A stretch of 64,000 nucleotides of DNA from Bugula neritina. Lineage: Eukaryota > Bryozoa > Gymnolaemata > Cheilostomatida > Bugulidae. Position 1 is the stretch's first letter. Every line of letters starts with the position of its first letter. Positions 13,055 to 25,100 of this stretch are shown piece by piece. The stretch spans positions 26,955,628 through 27,019,627 of the forward strand of contig OZ037767.1 in NCBI GenBank assembly GCA_964035545.1, in the 5' to 3' direction. A model generated the notes under the pieces. The model was not told where the DNA came from. It searched no databases and saw only the letters and a list, made by a program, of their open reading frames with translations. The position numbers were made by a program, and so were the translations under genes.

Positions 13055-15004
13055 ATCTGGCGAGTCTCTCCAACTACTGGTGTATTCAAATGTTGAAGCC
13101 ACTTTGCTGTATCTGCAGAGTAAAAATGGCAACTTTAAACAAATTATGACATTGGCTCACGGGTATTCTTTATTCAGTAACATTATTATTAAGCCAACAC
13201 ATAAAAACTATGAGCTAACCACTGTTTTAATAATTTTGTATAACACCCTGTTTTGTACCCATCAACTAAAGATGAAAAGATCAATTAACAATGATTAACT
13301 TAAAAAACTCTTATTATCAAATGAGAAGGCAATCGGGTCTCACCAATAAAACTCTAAACAACACTAGGCTACTATTAGCCAAGTCTTTCACTAGTAGTCA
13401 GAAAGAGGTGGCACAGCAGGAGAAAATGAGATCATTCATGCAGACTCAAATAAATAGATAAAATATCAGTATTAAATAAAGTGAAGGAAAATTTTACAAA
13501 AACACACAATAAACTCATTTTTATTTTACAATTGTGATAATGAGCAACAGCCTGCAGGCCTCATGAAACTTTATATTCCAAGTCCTGCATACTTGAAGTC
13601 ACAGTAATCAATAGTATGAATGCTATTTTTAACTGTCTGCATTTTTCAAATAATTTAGTCAATTTCACAAAGTTTATTATTGCAATAATAATTTTTCATT
13701 TAAAAACTCCCAAATTAGAATTCAACATTCATTGGGTTTTTGATATATTAGTATTACTGCAATGACTACCCAATCACAATGGAGATATCAACATATGTTT
13801 AACCTCAATTATTAATATAAATATAGTCTATGATCACAATGAGTATTAAATTATTAAATATAAGTATAAACTATATATTATAATTTAAAGTTATGTTTAT
13901 GTGTAAAACTAAAAATAACTATAAAACTGAAGTATTATTATTAGTATTACTATTAGTATAAAATTGAACATACTTATACTAATACTGTAGCTACAGGGTA
14001 TAGGCTACAAGTACAACTTGTACTACAAGTGCACAGCTCTTACTATTTCTCTATTATTAATACCAATAGCAGTATAACTATATAAATACCTAATTCTAGC
14101 ATTGCTTAATTTTATATTCTACTCTATAAATTATAGTTATACTTATACAAAACTTATACTTATAGTTATAGTAATACTGTTACTATTAGTTTTTATTTAT
14201 AGTTTTCAATTATTACACTTTGATTTACTTTTACCTACTTACAGTTACTGTAAGTTTAATTATAACTATTAGTATTACTAAAACAATAGTAATAGTATTA
14301 TTAGAGTTAAACTTAGTACTACTACTACTAATAATAATTATAATAGTAGAGTACTAGACCTAGTAGTAGTAGTAGTACTACGTCTACTACTATAGGTTTA
14401 ATCACTAATGACTAATGTGTTACATTACTTACTGCTAGTGCTAGTAGTACTAGCATTACTATTACTAGCAGTACTACAAATGCTGAAATGGCCCAAGACA
14501 AAGAGTAAGTCTAATAGTTACATTCACTATGAGTTTCAGTTTGGCTAGGCCTAGGCTAACTCTAACTCCAAGGCTAGTGCCAGTACTACACTACTAGTTG
14601 AGTACTAGTACTACTAGTAGTAGTACTAGTGCATTTTCATTTTGATTTTGCATCAAACTCACATCTGTTGAGCAACTTACATTGAAAACAAAATTAGATT
14701 CAAGACCGAAAAGAGCAGATCGACATAAAATTATTGCTGTGATGAAATGCGAGGTTACTTTCTCAACACATCCATTTTACTCGTTGTAACTATTTTGCTG
14801 TGAGTGTAACTGGTACTGTGGATTACTGAAACTCTGAATTTGGGAATTGACCTTGACCTTGGAAATAATTGTAGTCAACTTAGAGATTCTCGTCTCCAAA
14901 TATCCGTTTCCGCTGACGACTACACAACAGTTGGACAACTGTCAGTGTCATTCATTGCCGACGAAGCACACCGCTCACTAATAAACTCTTGTTATATTAA
15001 AAAT
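13055..15004. promoter_or_regulatory. Divergent 5' region of CNOT2 and SSR3 with degenerate triplet tracts
   Basis: The two start codons face away from each other across ~1.95 kb that should hold both promoters and 5' UTRs. From about 13900 to 14640 the sequence is dominated by triplets of the form purine-any-pyrimidine (AGT, ACT, AAT, ATT), with many CTAGTAGTA/TACTACTAG palindromic junctions. Similar tracts continue in SSR3 intron 1 (15150-15430, 15620-15730). No obvious TATA box was singled out. Short open frames around 13080-13298 and upstream of 15005 are not supported as genes. Confidence 0.5.
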
Positions 15005-17851
15005 ATGTCTGGAAGTGGCAAGCAACTTACTAAAGAAGAAGAACTTCTTTTGCAAGATTTTAGTCGAAATGTTTCTACTAAATCATCTGCACTCTTCTAC
15101 GTCAATGCTCTTATAATATCTGCTGTTCCATTGTGTAAGTAAAACTAAAAGTAAAGGTGAAACTCAAACTAAAAGTAACAGTAGAACTTAGTAGTAAAGT
15201 AGAACTTAGTCCTAATGCTAATGGCATTGCATTTATTATTACTAATATTCGAGCTAGAAAATATAGTGACAAAATAATCTATATTCATATTGATACTAAT
15301 CTAAATTAGTAAGATTAATAGTAAATAGTAATACTAATAGTAATACTATTCACTAATTCAGTAATACTAATACAATAGTAATAGTAATACTAATAGTACT
15401 AGTAATAGTAATTCTTAATCTATGACTATAGTGATTTTGGTTTGCTATCAATTTCAAAGTAAAAGTCAACGTATCATAAACTTTAAATTTAGCTTATAGT
15501 GATCTTAGCCATAACAGCAACTCTGAGACTAAAAGTAAATCAAAAAATGAAATGCTAAATAATTATAATCAAACTGGTTTTACTGTTGGTTTAAGTTGCA
15601 CTTGGCCTATGCTATAGTTATCAGTACTACTAGTAGTACCAGTATAAGTATAGTTTTTAAAGTTAATTGTATGAATATTATTACCACACTTTCTTTTCGT
15701 ATTGCTGTTACTATTAGTATTAGTATCCCTTAGAAATATAAGTAATGAGACTGGTAGCGTTGGTTGTAGTGCTAGTGCTGTAACTAGAATTCTAAGTAAA
15801 GTTGTTCACTGCACAAAATTTATTATAAAACAAAATTGTTTGAGCATGCAGCCCTCCAACAGTCTGTAGATGATAAACTAAAATATAAATTAGCGTAAAT
15901 GTTTTAATCCTGCATAAATCAAGTGTGTCAGGAATTTTTTAATCAATATTTGATTAAATTCACTAGCTATCATATGCTACAAAATCAAAGTGTTTTAAAT
16001 TTAAATATGTTACTAAGAAGAATGATAGCCTGTTTTATAAACTATTATTATTATGGTGAAATTAGCATTGAAATTTTTATCTCTCATACTCACTTTGTGT
16101 AGTCATATAAATTTACTGAAATGCATGAAACACTAAAGGCTCGTTCACGTTGAGAGAAAATTTATTGATGGTGAGAATACAATTCAATGCTGTTCACATT
16201 ATCTGATGAAATCGTTGAAATCATTGTATAGATATTTTTGTTTGAAGTTTGAAAAAGTATAGCCGTAATAGTCACGATATGCTAAATCACTGCTGTTTTG
16301 TATGGAAATTTTATTGCATTTACGTTGTCAATTGAAGGGATATACTGGAGAATTCACCGAATGGACCCCATTCAATCTGCTATCCTGTTTGTGTTGATGA
16401 CCGGAATTAGTACATACCTACTCTCCTTTGCATACAAAAATGTCAAGTTTGTTCTCAAGCACAAGTATGTATACATACAAGTCTATAGGCCTACATACAA
16501 GTATATACTATATTTTATCATACACATTCTAAACATATAGTATGTGTGTGTTGTTTGTTTATGTTTTAATCAAAAATAGTAGTTGATTAAAAATACTAAT
16601 CTGAATAGTTGCTCAGGTTTTGAGAAAGTGGAACTCTCACTCATGTGCAGTATCTCTTTTAAGCACTTTATCTATGATAAAGTTTATAAAGCTTATACTT
16701 TTGTAATATTTCATAAATTTAATTTGAATGTAGTTTGCTGTTATTTGTAGCAGTAGTCTCATTAATAAAATTTAATAAATTTACTTTTTTTTATAAATTA
16801 AAGCTCAGAGCTCTAAAATAGCACAATTTTGATTTTCCTTTACATTTACTTTCTGTTGGGAATAGAAAGTTTTGAATTTGAAGTTTTTCTAGTAGACAAT
16901 TGATTTAATCAACTAGTTGAAAGTCAAGTAAAAAGGTGGTCCAAGTTGGTTTAACAACGACTTGACTAAAAATGTGTTATTTGTACCATAATGTGTTGAC
17001 TCCTTATCAGATGAAACTTTGTATATGTTATGGCTGTGTGTGGCTTAGTACCAAATACGCTAAAAATTGAAATGCCAATGTTTTGTGTAATAACCACGCC
17101 TTTGCACTCACATAACTAAAATTGATTCTAAAAATACCGTAAACGATGCTGATGGAAAATCTAGGCTTAGCACTACTCTGCCTTGCAGATTTTCTTAAGC
17201 AGGTTATTTATAAAATTTTGTACTGATGGAAAATCTATCCTAAATATCAATTTCCGCAGTTTATTTATAAAAAAAATTTATGACACAGAATACAAACTGA
17301 ACTAATATTTATGTAAAACAAAGTAATGTAACTGTATGTCTAGCTGGTTCTATACAAACCTCTGTTACAGAGCTGCCCAGAAAGTGGAGGATGGAGTTAC
17401 TCAAGAGATCATGAAGAAGTTCGCTGACGATAAGAAAGTTTCTAAGAAGGAAAAAGATGAGCGGTTAGTTGTTGAATTTTAACCAATGGCTGCATCTATT
17501 TTATCCTTACTAATACTGCTTGCAGACCACTATTGTGGCTTCACATTTAGTTTTTTATTCATATATTTGAAAGTGAGTATGATAATCACCGGTCGATGGT
17601 ATTCCGGAATATACAGTATAAGTTGTAAATTAAATCATGTTTCTGGTTTTAGAATCTTGTGGAAGAAGAATGAAGTTGCCGATTACCAGTCCACCAACTA
17701 CTCCATATTTTACAACAACGCCATATTCTTTGCGCTAGTGATCCTTTGTTCTTTCTGCTTTTTCAAAAGCTTTTCTCCAAATGTCAACTACATTCTCTCT
17801 ATGGGTGCTGCCTCTGGTCTTGTCGCGTTAGTCAGCACCGGCAGCAAATAA
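15005..17851 (+). CDS. SSR3: Translocon-associated protein subunit gamma
   Basis: TRAP-gamma is a multi-spanning ER membrane subunit of the translocon-associated protein complex, which assists Sec61 in secretory protein import. Exons 15005-15134, 16338-16464, 17371-17463 and 17653-17851 join in frame to 182 residues (vertebrate ~185). Family-specific blocks are LLLQDFSRN and KSSALF near the N-terminus, [56 protein letters not shown] and the C-terminal LVSTGSK. There are four hydrophobic segments, two before and two after a basic cytosolic helix. The reading frame is open upstream to 14840, but the Met at 15005 matches the family start. AATAAA at 17974-17979 is a likely polyadenylation signal. 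Confidence 0.97.
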
Positions 17852-19193
17852 CTTACTAGATTCTTGTAAATATATAATTGATGTAGATTTATGTCCACAG
17901 AAACATTATTTACTGTAGCTGTTGCAAGTAGTGGAATATGTATTGATTTTAAAGCATTTTATGTTATCAGAACAATAAAAATGGATATTCTGTAAATATT
18001 TCTGTTGTGAAAACATGTAGCAGTTCGCTGCTGCCGCAGTCTTATGTTGCTGCTGTATTGAAGTGTGCGTTCCATACACATGCAATATTGCTAAACATTT
18101 CACTGGCTATGTTTGTTTTGTTTTATTGCATGAAGACATGGTGGCTGCTGCATGGCATGTTCAAACTACTCACATGTTATATCTGTCGTTGTATATGAAA
18201 CATAAAACATTAATTTTCACACAACACAAGGTGCCAAATATTAATAAAATGTTTGTCTAGTTTCATTACAAGACATACTAATTAGAATACATTTGTTTAT
18301 GGATAAAAATTCAAATCTTAGGTTGTTAAGATAGCCGAGTAATTATTTTACTTACTTTGCCTTCGAAAACGTAGCTGTTTAGAAACCATATAAAGTAATC
18401 ATAAATCTCAAATATAAAATATTTTATTATTTGAAATTTTTATTACAGATCTGCTGTAAACTATGTATTAATATAGTACGAATACATCACTTTAAAAGCA
18501 ACCACAAAATAAATGCAATCTTATTCACTATTGTAATACTAAGTGCCATGCTTCTTATAATTCGAGTCTGATAAATTACTTATAAAGGAGTTATTTTCTC
18601 CTTACTATACACAAGTTTTTTTATAACCAATCAACACCTCAGATAGATATGCTGCGTTCTTAATTTTTAGTAAATGGGTCAAGCCTTAAAAACAGTCGCA
18701 ATCACTCGGGTCACTGCATTGAAACTACGGGTAAATCTGTGTTGTAGCTCGATTTAAACTTTAAGTTTAAGCTACAAGAACATTCAGAATGCATTTCAAT
18801 TTATATTAATTTTGTTACAAGTCTCTCATTGCTCAATATTTAGTGTTTCTCGGTGATTTGCTGTTACTAATAGTAATACTAATACTAATAGTAATACAGC
18901 TAAAAGTAAAGTAAAGCAAACTGACAAGTCCAACTTATTTTTTACTTTTAAACGTTTTTCACTGAGAGTGACTTACTCATACTGTTACTCAGGCTCTTAT
19001 TTTGGTGAGTTATTCTTTAACTTAATTTACTAAAGCCTGAAAATTACCGGATTACGTGTAGTGAAAGTTTTACACTTGGTCTCGCTCCTACTCCTACTGA
19101 CAGAAGACGAGGTATTGGCAGTGGCAAACTGAAACTTCGAGTTCAACTTGAGGAAATATCTAATATTCTTATTGATATTAAACTGAATTCAAT
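17852..19193 (+). other. Intergenic: SSR3 3' UTR and upstream region of the Cache/EGF gene
   Basis: The left part holds the SSR3 3' UTR with AATAAA at 17974. The middle is A+T-rich without recognisable features. At 18866-18900 a short AGT/AAT/ACT triplet tract appears about 300 bp before the start codon at 19194, resembling the tracts near other 5' ends in this window. No gene was found here. Confidence 0.5.
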
Positions 19194-22100
19194 ATGAAAA
19201 TGGCTACTAGTAATTGGGCACTATGTCTACAGATAACTGCTAGTTTACTTTTGATTGGGTACGTATCTGGTTACGGGGTGTATGAATGGATGGTTCATGA
19301 CAATTTTGACGAAATCATCGACAGAATGGACGCTGTTAACGAACTTAATTGTGAAGCAAAAAGCGAAGCTGAGCTCCATTTACCAGAAGATGCTGTTAGT
19401 CAAATGGTGCAAACCAATAAGTTGAGAACATCAGACTTTCAGGGCAATTATTATCGTAACAGGACTGCCCTTCTTCAATTACACACCACAGTGTTAACTA
19501 ATGCTTACAAATATAGTTATTTGTACCAACGTCTCAATCAAACATGGAATGCTGATGATTTGCCAAGTCTTTTTTATTACTACCTTGGCATGACTGCTGA
19601 TGTAACAGCTAATCTGGGTCTTGTGAATGGTAAGTACATAGCACAGCGCTTCAAAGTACCCTCAACCAATAACAGAATTTTTGCTCAAAATTTTTTGGAA
19701 ATGTTGCTTTTTTCACTAAAAACTCAATATTTTTTATCAGGACTTTTTACTGATAGCTAGACTGAATTTTGCTTATTTATCTAATCTTTCTATTTAGCAA
19801 TTTCTTCTCTATATTGCAGCAGTCACAATATACTCTACTTGCTTGTAGGTTCGGCTGTATTCTTTGATAAAGATTTATTTTATCCTAACTTCCTCTCACA
19901 AACTCCTATAAATAAGACAGTTCCATTGTTTGGACCCAGGGCTTGGAGAATAGATGATTATAATGACCCAGCTAATTGGCTGAGAGAACCAACCAATAAT
20001 ACGGTATGCTACATTGTGTTATGACCTGTGGTGCTGGTAAAGTGCAGTATTTATGTGCTTGTAACCACTGAACTGAAACTATAGTTCAATGCTTGTAACT
20101 CACACTATCAAGTTGACCAATTAAATTGTTCTAGAAGAAATTCATGCTATTTTCTTCAGTTTAACATTTTAAAACCAATTACCCAGTATCCTTTACCTTT
20201 AGAGTTTTCACAGAACTTTAGACAAATCCAAGTTATTTTTCTGTTGTGTGTAGTTGGTTGAGATATAAGCATGTTATTGTAATACACTTGGAATTGGTGT
20301 GTTGAATAATTTACCACCTTTTATTAGATCTCTATACAGTAGTTTAGTTCCAGTGACTGCTATTTGACCTAATCAATGTTATATGATGTACATATTAGTT
20401 TGTATGAAATTTGTGGAGCCGCTATTGTATATATTCTGTAAGAACGGCTCAGCCAACACAATAAATATGTTGACTAATCTACGTGAATTTTGTGCTCGTA
20501 GTTCAAGGTGACTGACTATGGCGCAGGACCTTTCAGAAACTACACTCTCGATGCCTACAAAATCAACGACTGGTACAGATCCTGGCTACCGGATATTGAA
20601 GGAGCCGAGGCCGGCTTCGTAACTCTCCCGTAAGTCTTACCTCTCTCTGGTGTGATGTGTGTACATTTGTATATATGAACTTATAGGTGACATGACACGG
20701 CAACGTTGTATTACTAACATTTGGTAGGATATACTTATCAGACAAAATGTTGTTGATTTTATTATATATATAATATTATATAATATATTATGTATATGAT
20801 TTACTTTATTATTTGTCTCTGATAAACATAGTTTTGATATATGCGCTGTTCTACATATAGATTGGTAGCTCCAAATATAACCACAACTCAGCTGCAATAA
20901 TGTGAACTGAATTTGAAAAACAAGTAATTGGTGAGGAGCTTTGTGTGTAAAAATGCATTAGGTGTTCAATGCATAAGATTGGATTTTTTTTCAAATGAAA
21001 ATTTTACTATCTAGTATCTTTATGCAGGGACGAGGTGAACCTAAATCTGAAGTACTCTCCATCAGTTGGAAAGTATTTTCCCGAGGAAGGCTTCAAGTTT
21101 TTTGGTCCTCCATCCCCCTTCCTGTCTGATGCCGTGGACAAGCTGCCTGTGCAGTTCACCAGACCCTACTTTGACTGCAGCCGCTCCAACAAGTGGATAG
21201 TCAGCGCTGTCGCTCCTATATACGACCGACTCCCTAAATATGCTTACGATCCCTCTGTCACGGGTAACGTCAGTGCTGGGTCTTACGACAACATCAGACG
21301 TAACATGTGAGTGCAATGAGGTCTACGTGCGTATCTCTAACTGTGTGCACATGCTGACAATGAGATCTGCGTGCTGCATTTAATTTTAACCGCAGACATT
21401 ATACTTATGTGATATAATCGAATTTTTATATCACACTATGTTTGTAATCTACTCTATAATTATCATGTAATATTGATCTATCATTATAATATACTATCAT
21501 AGAATAATAAATATTCCAATATAATATAATTTAAAGCTATGTTCTGAAATATAAAGTATTATGCAGTTTTTATGACATATATTATGGTTTAAATAAGTTA
21601 ATGTATTATATTATTGCCATACTCCATAGCAATATAATAATAATATAGTATATAATATTATCTCACTGTATGCGGTACTGTTATACAGGAGAGTCGGTGT
21701 TGCTGTCGCTGACGTAGATTTCCTCAACATTGACATTGATCCATGCGGTAGTTATGTCGGTGATGACGGACCAAATTTCTTCAGTGGGATTGACAGGTGT
21801 CACAAAGAGAGCACCATTGTAAGTACCTTGAGGGAACCTGCAGTGCTGGTTGTCTTACACTATGAGTGGCCATAGACGAGTAGATAGTCTGAGTAGATAG
21901 TTTAGTAAGGCTCACCTACTCTATATATAGTATGAGTGTAGCCAAAGTGTAGTAGTGCACTTTGTGTGTATATCTTTGTGTATTGTTTTGTAGTGTAAGC
22001 CTCTGTTTGGTTTTGGCTTCCAAAGGGGTGGATATATGTGCGAGTGCCGACCAGGGTTCAGATATCCCGAGTACATCCAGGGCCCTTATCTGGGCGTGGC

Positions 22101-25100
22101 TATTGAGAGAGCTACGGAAGAGGAGTACAATGCCGGCTTTCACTGCTTACCCAGTGGTGGTGAGTCATACTTTACTCTCTGATTAGATTGTCTTTGGTTG
22201 TGAATGTGTATTGTGGGTTTATATATTGTGGGTGTGTATCGTGGGTTTTTATTTTAGTATTAACTGCAGGCTTGTCTTGTTCCGTTTTGTAGTTGTGTAG
22301 TGTGGATATTTACTGTGGATATATACTGTGGGGGTATACTGTAAATAGATGTAATCGTGAGTATTTGTTGAGGGTGTGTAGGGTTGTGGGGTATTTATTG
22401 TAGTCAGTAAACTAATTCTCTCTACCTGCATATTACTGAATGCTGTAGACTTGTACGTTGTGCCTGAGCTTATTGCTGAGCAAGATGACAATGCTGGAAT
22501 CGGTCGACTCCCGGGTAGTGTTCAGAATCGTAAGAAGCGAGAGGTGAGACAACTTCACTCCTATTTATATGTAGTTTTATTTTTTCTATATTTTATGTCT
22601 ACTTATATGTTATATGTTGTATATATATTATATGTAATTAGATATCTTATATATAATTATATATATTATGTGTTGTTATATGCTATATATATTATATGTA
22701 GTTATATTCTGTATATTATATGTAGTTGTCTATGTATATATTATATGTTGTTATATATATTATATAGCTATATACTGTATGTTATATATTATGCATATTA
22801 TATGTAGATTACTGACTACCTGATTGGTTCATAATCTACTTTGGTATCCAATGATATTCGCAGGTGTCTGCTAGCACCAAACAAGAGCTGATGAAAGAAA
22901 TAGCTGCTGGTGATAGGAAAAGAAGAGACACTAGTGATGCAATTAATGGAATCACTCTCTACGCCAACAGCAAAACACGGTTCATACGTAAAGCTGTTCC
23001 TAAAAATGTAAGTTCTACTAACCGCCACAAGTGTGGTTCTATTGTTCTTGTAGAAAATTGGTACACATCAGTCATATCTTTTTTGTTTTGTAATTTTGCT
23101 TCTTCAACTCAACTGCCACTAATATCTGTATTTGCTGCTTCTATTGTAACTGAGTTCATTATTTCTGTTTCAGATGTCGAGCCTTAGAGAGATCAGAGAG
23201 CAATATCTGGCTAAGCGCCGCGTGACTACATTTCAAGGTATTCCTGAGTACATACAGGAGGAGTTGGCTAAGAACAACGCCGATCTGGGTATGGGAAGTC
23301 AGGGCCGCAGAATAGTGGCCAAGTTCAAGGCCAAAGCTGACAGGAAAGCAAAGGATGAGAGCAAGAAGGAGAAAAAGTTGTCAAGAAAGAAAAGATCTGC
23401 TTTCAATGCTGTCAATCTGGATAGGTGAGAATTACTTGATGTTCTCATGGTTAGTTTTCTCCTCAGTAAGTTTCACGTGGTGCCAATTATAATGGCTCTC
23501 TGGTCCAAGCAATTTGAACTGTTGGGCAATGTTGTAAAACCTGTAATAGTGCAGGCATACTAATTGTTATTTACTACTAAAGTTTCACAAGGGCAGAGGT
23601 TTTAAATGGTCTTATTGTGTTATTTGTTACGTAATATGTGAGTATGAGGAATATCCTGCATGTATTCGGCATTTAAGTTTAAACCTATTGTATGGACTTT
23701 CTCTTTCATCTATCAGAGCGCAAGATGTCTTCAAACGCAAGACTCAACTCACTCCTGACAACTGTCTCTCCTTCTCTGAGGAAGATTGGAAACTGCCTGG
23801 CGACACCAAATATGGTGTGAAAACCAAGTTGGAGAGGTTTGGCAGACTCGGAGTTCGACTTGCCGATTTCCTCTCTAGTTTCCTGCAGAATGTGGATGGA
23901 CAGCAAGATTATGGTGTGTATAGCTACTGTGTGTAAAGTGTTGTATACAGTACAGCTACTGTGTGTAGAGTGTTGTATACAGTATAACTACTGTGTAGAG
24001 TATTGTATACAGTATAGCTACTGTGTAGAGTATTGTATATAGTATAGCTACTGTGTAGAGTATTGTATATAGTATAGCTACTGTGTGTAGAGTATTGTAT
24101 ACAGTACAGCTACTGTGTGTAGAGTGTTGTATACAGTATAACTACTGTGTAGAGTATTGTATACAGTATAGCTACTGTGTAGAGTATTGTATATAGTATA
24201 GCTACTGTGTAGAGTATTGTATATAGTATAGCTACTGTGTGTAGAGTATTGTATACAGTACAGCTACTGTGTGTAGAGTGTTGTATACAGTATAACTACT
24301 GTGTAGAGTATTGTATACAGTATAGCTACTGTGTAGAGTATTGTATACAGTACAGCTACTGTGTGTAGAGTGTTGTATACAGTATAGCTACTGTGTGTAG
24401 AGTGTTGTATACAGTACAGCTACTGTGTGTAGAGTATTGTATACAGTATAGCTACTGTGTGTAGAGTGTTGTATACAGTATAGCTACTGTGTAGAGTGTT
24501 GTATACAGTATAGCTACTGTGTAGAGTATTGTATACAGTATAGCTACTGTGTGTAGAGTGTTGGAATATATATAGTTTATGGTGCTGTATTTAGTCGGTG
24601 TAATGAATAATCAAGTTAGATGTCTCTGTGTCTTACAGGTACTTTAAAAGGAGATAAATTGCTGAAGGAGGAGCAGCTCTTCTCTGAAGTTCTTTCTGTT
24701 ATTTTGGCTGAGCCGGACGTGGAGGGTATCGGACTGTTCTTTGATACGGATCAGTTCCACACTTACTCTACGCTGAGGGCGGGTAGTGCCAACCTGACTG
24801 AAGCCCTCCGCTACCTCCTCGAGCTGCAATATGGGGCTATCAGTGATATACAGCTCAATGAGGAGCTGCAGAAGATTGCTGATGGCTACAAGTTTGTGTT
24901 AGAAACCACAAAGGAGCTTTTTGGACCATACGCTTATACAGTGTGTACGTACAACCTATATTATATACAGTGTGTACGTACAACCTATATTATATACAGT
25001 GTATAATATATTACATTATATACAGTGTATAATATATTACATTACATACAGATTGTAGTATATATTATATACAATGTATAATATATTACATTATATACAG

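Noticed and set aside
14480..14510. ATGGCCCAAGACAAAGA followed by GTAAGT as a possible plus-strand first exon
   Set aside because: SSR3 already has a family-matching start at 15005 and no acceptor in phase was needed; probably chance in a triplet tract.
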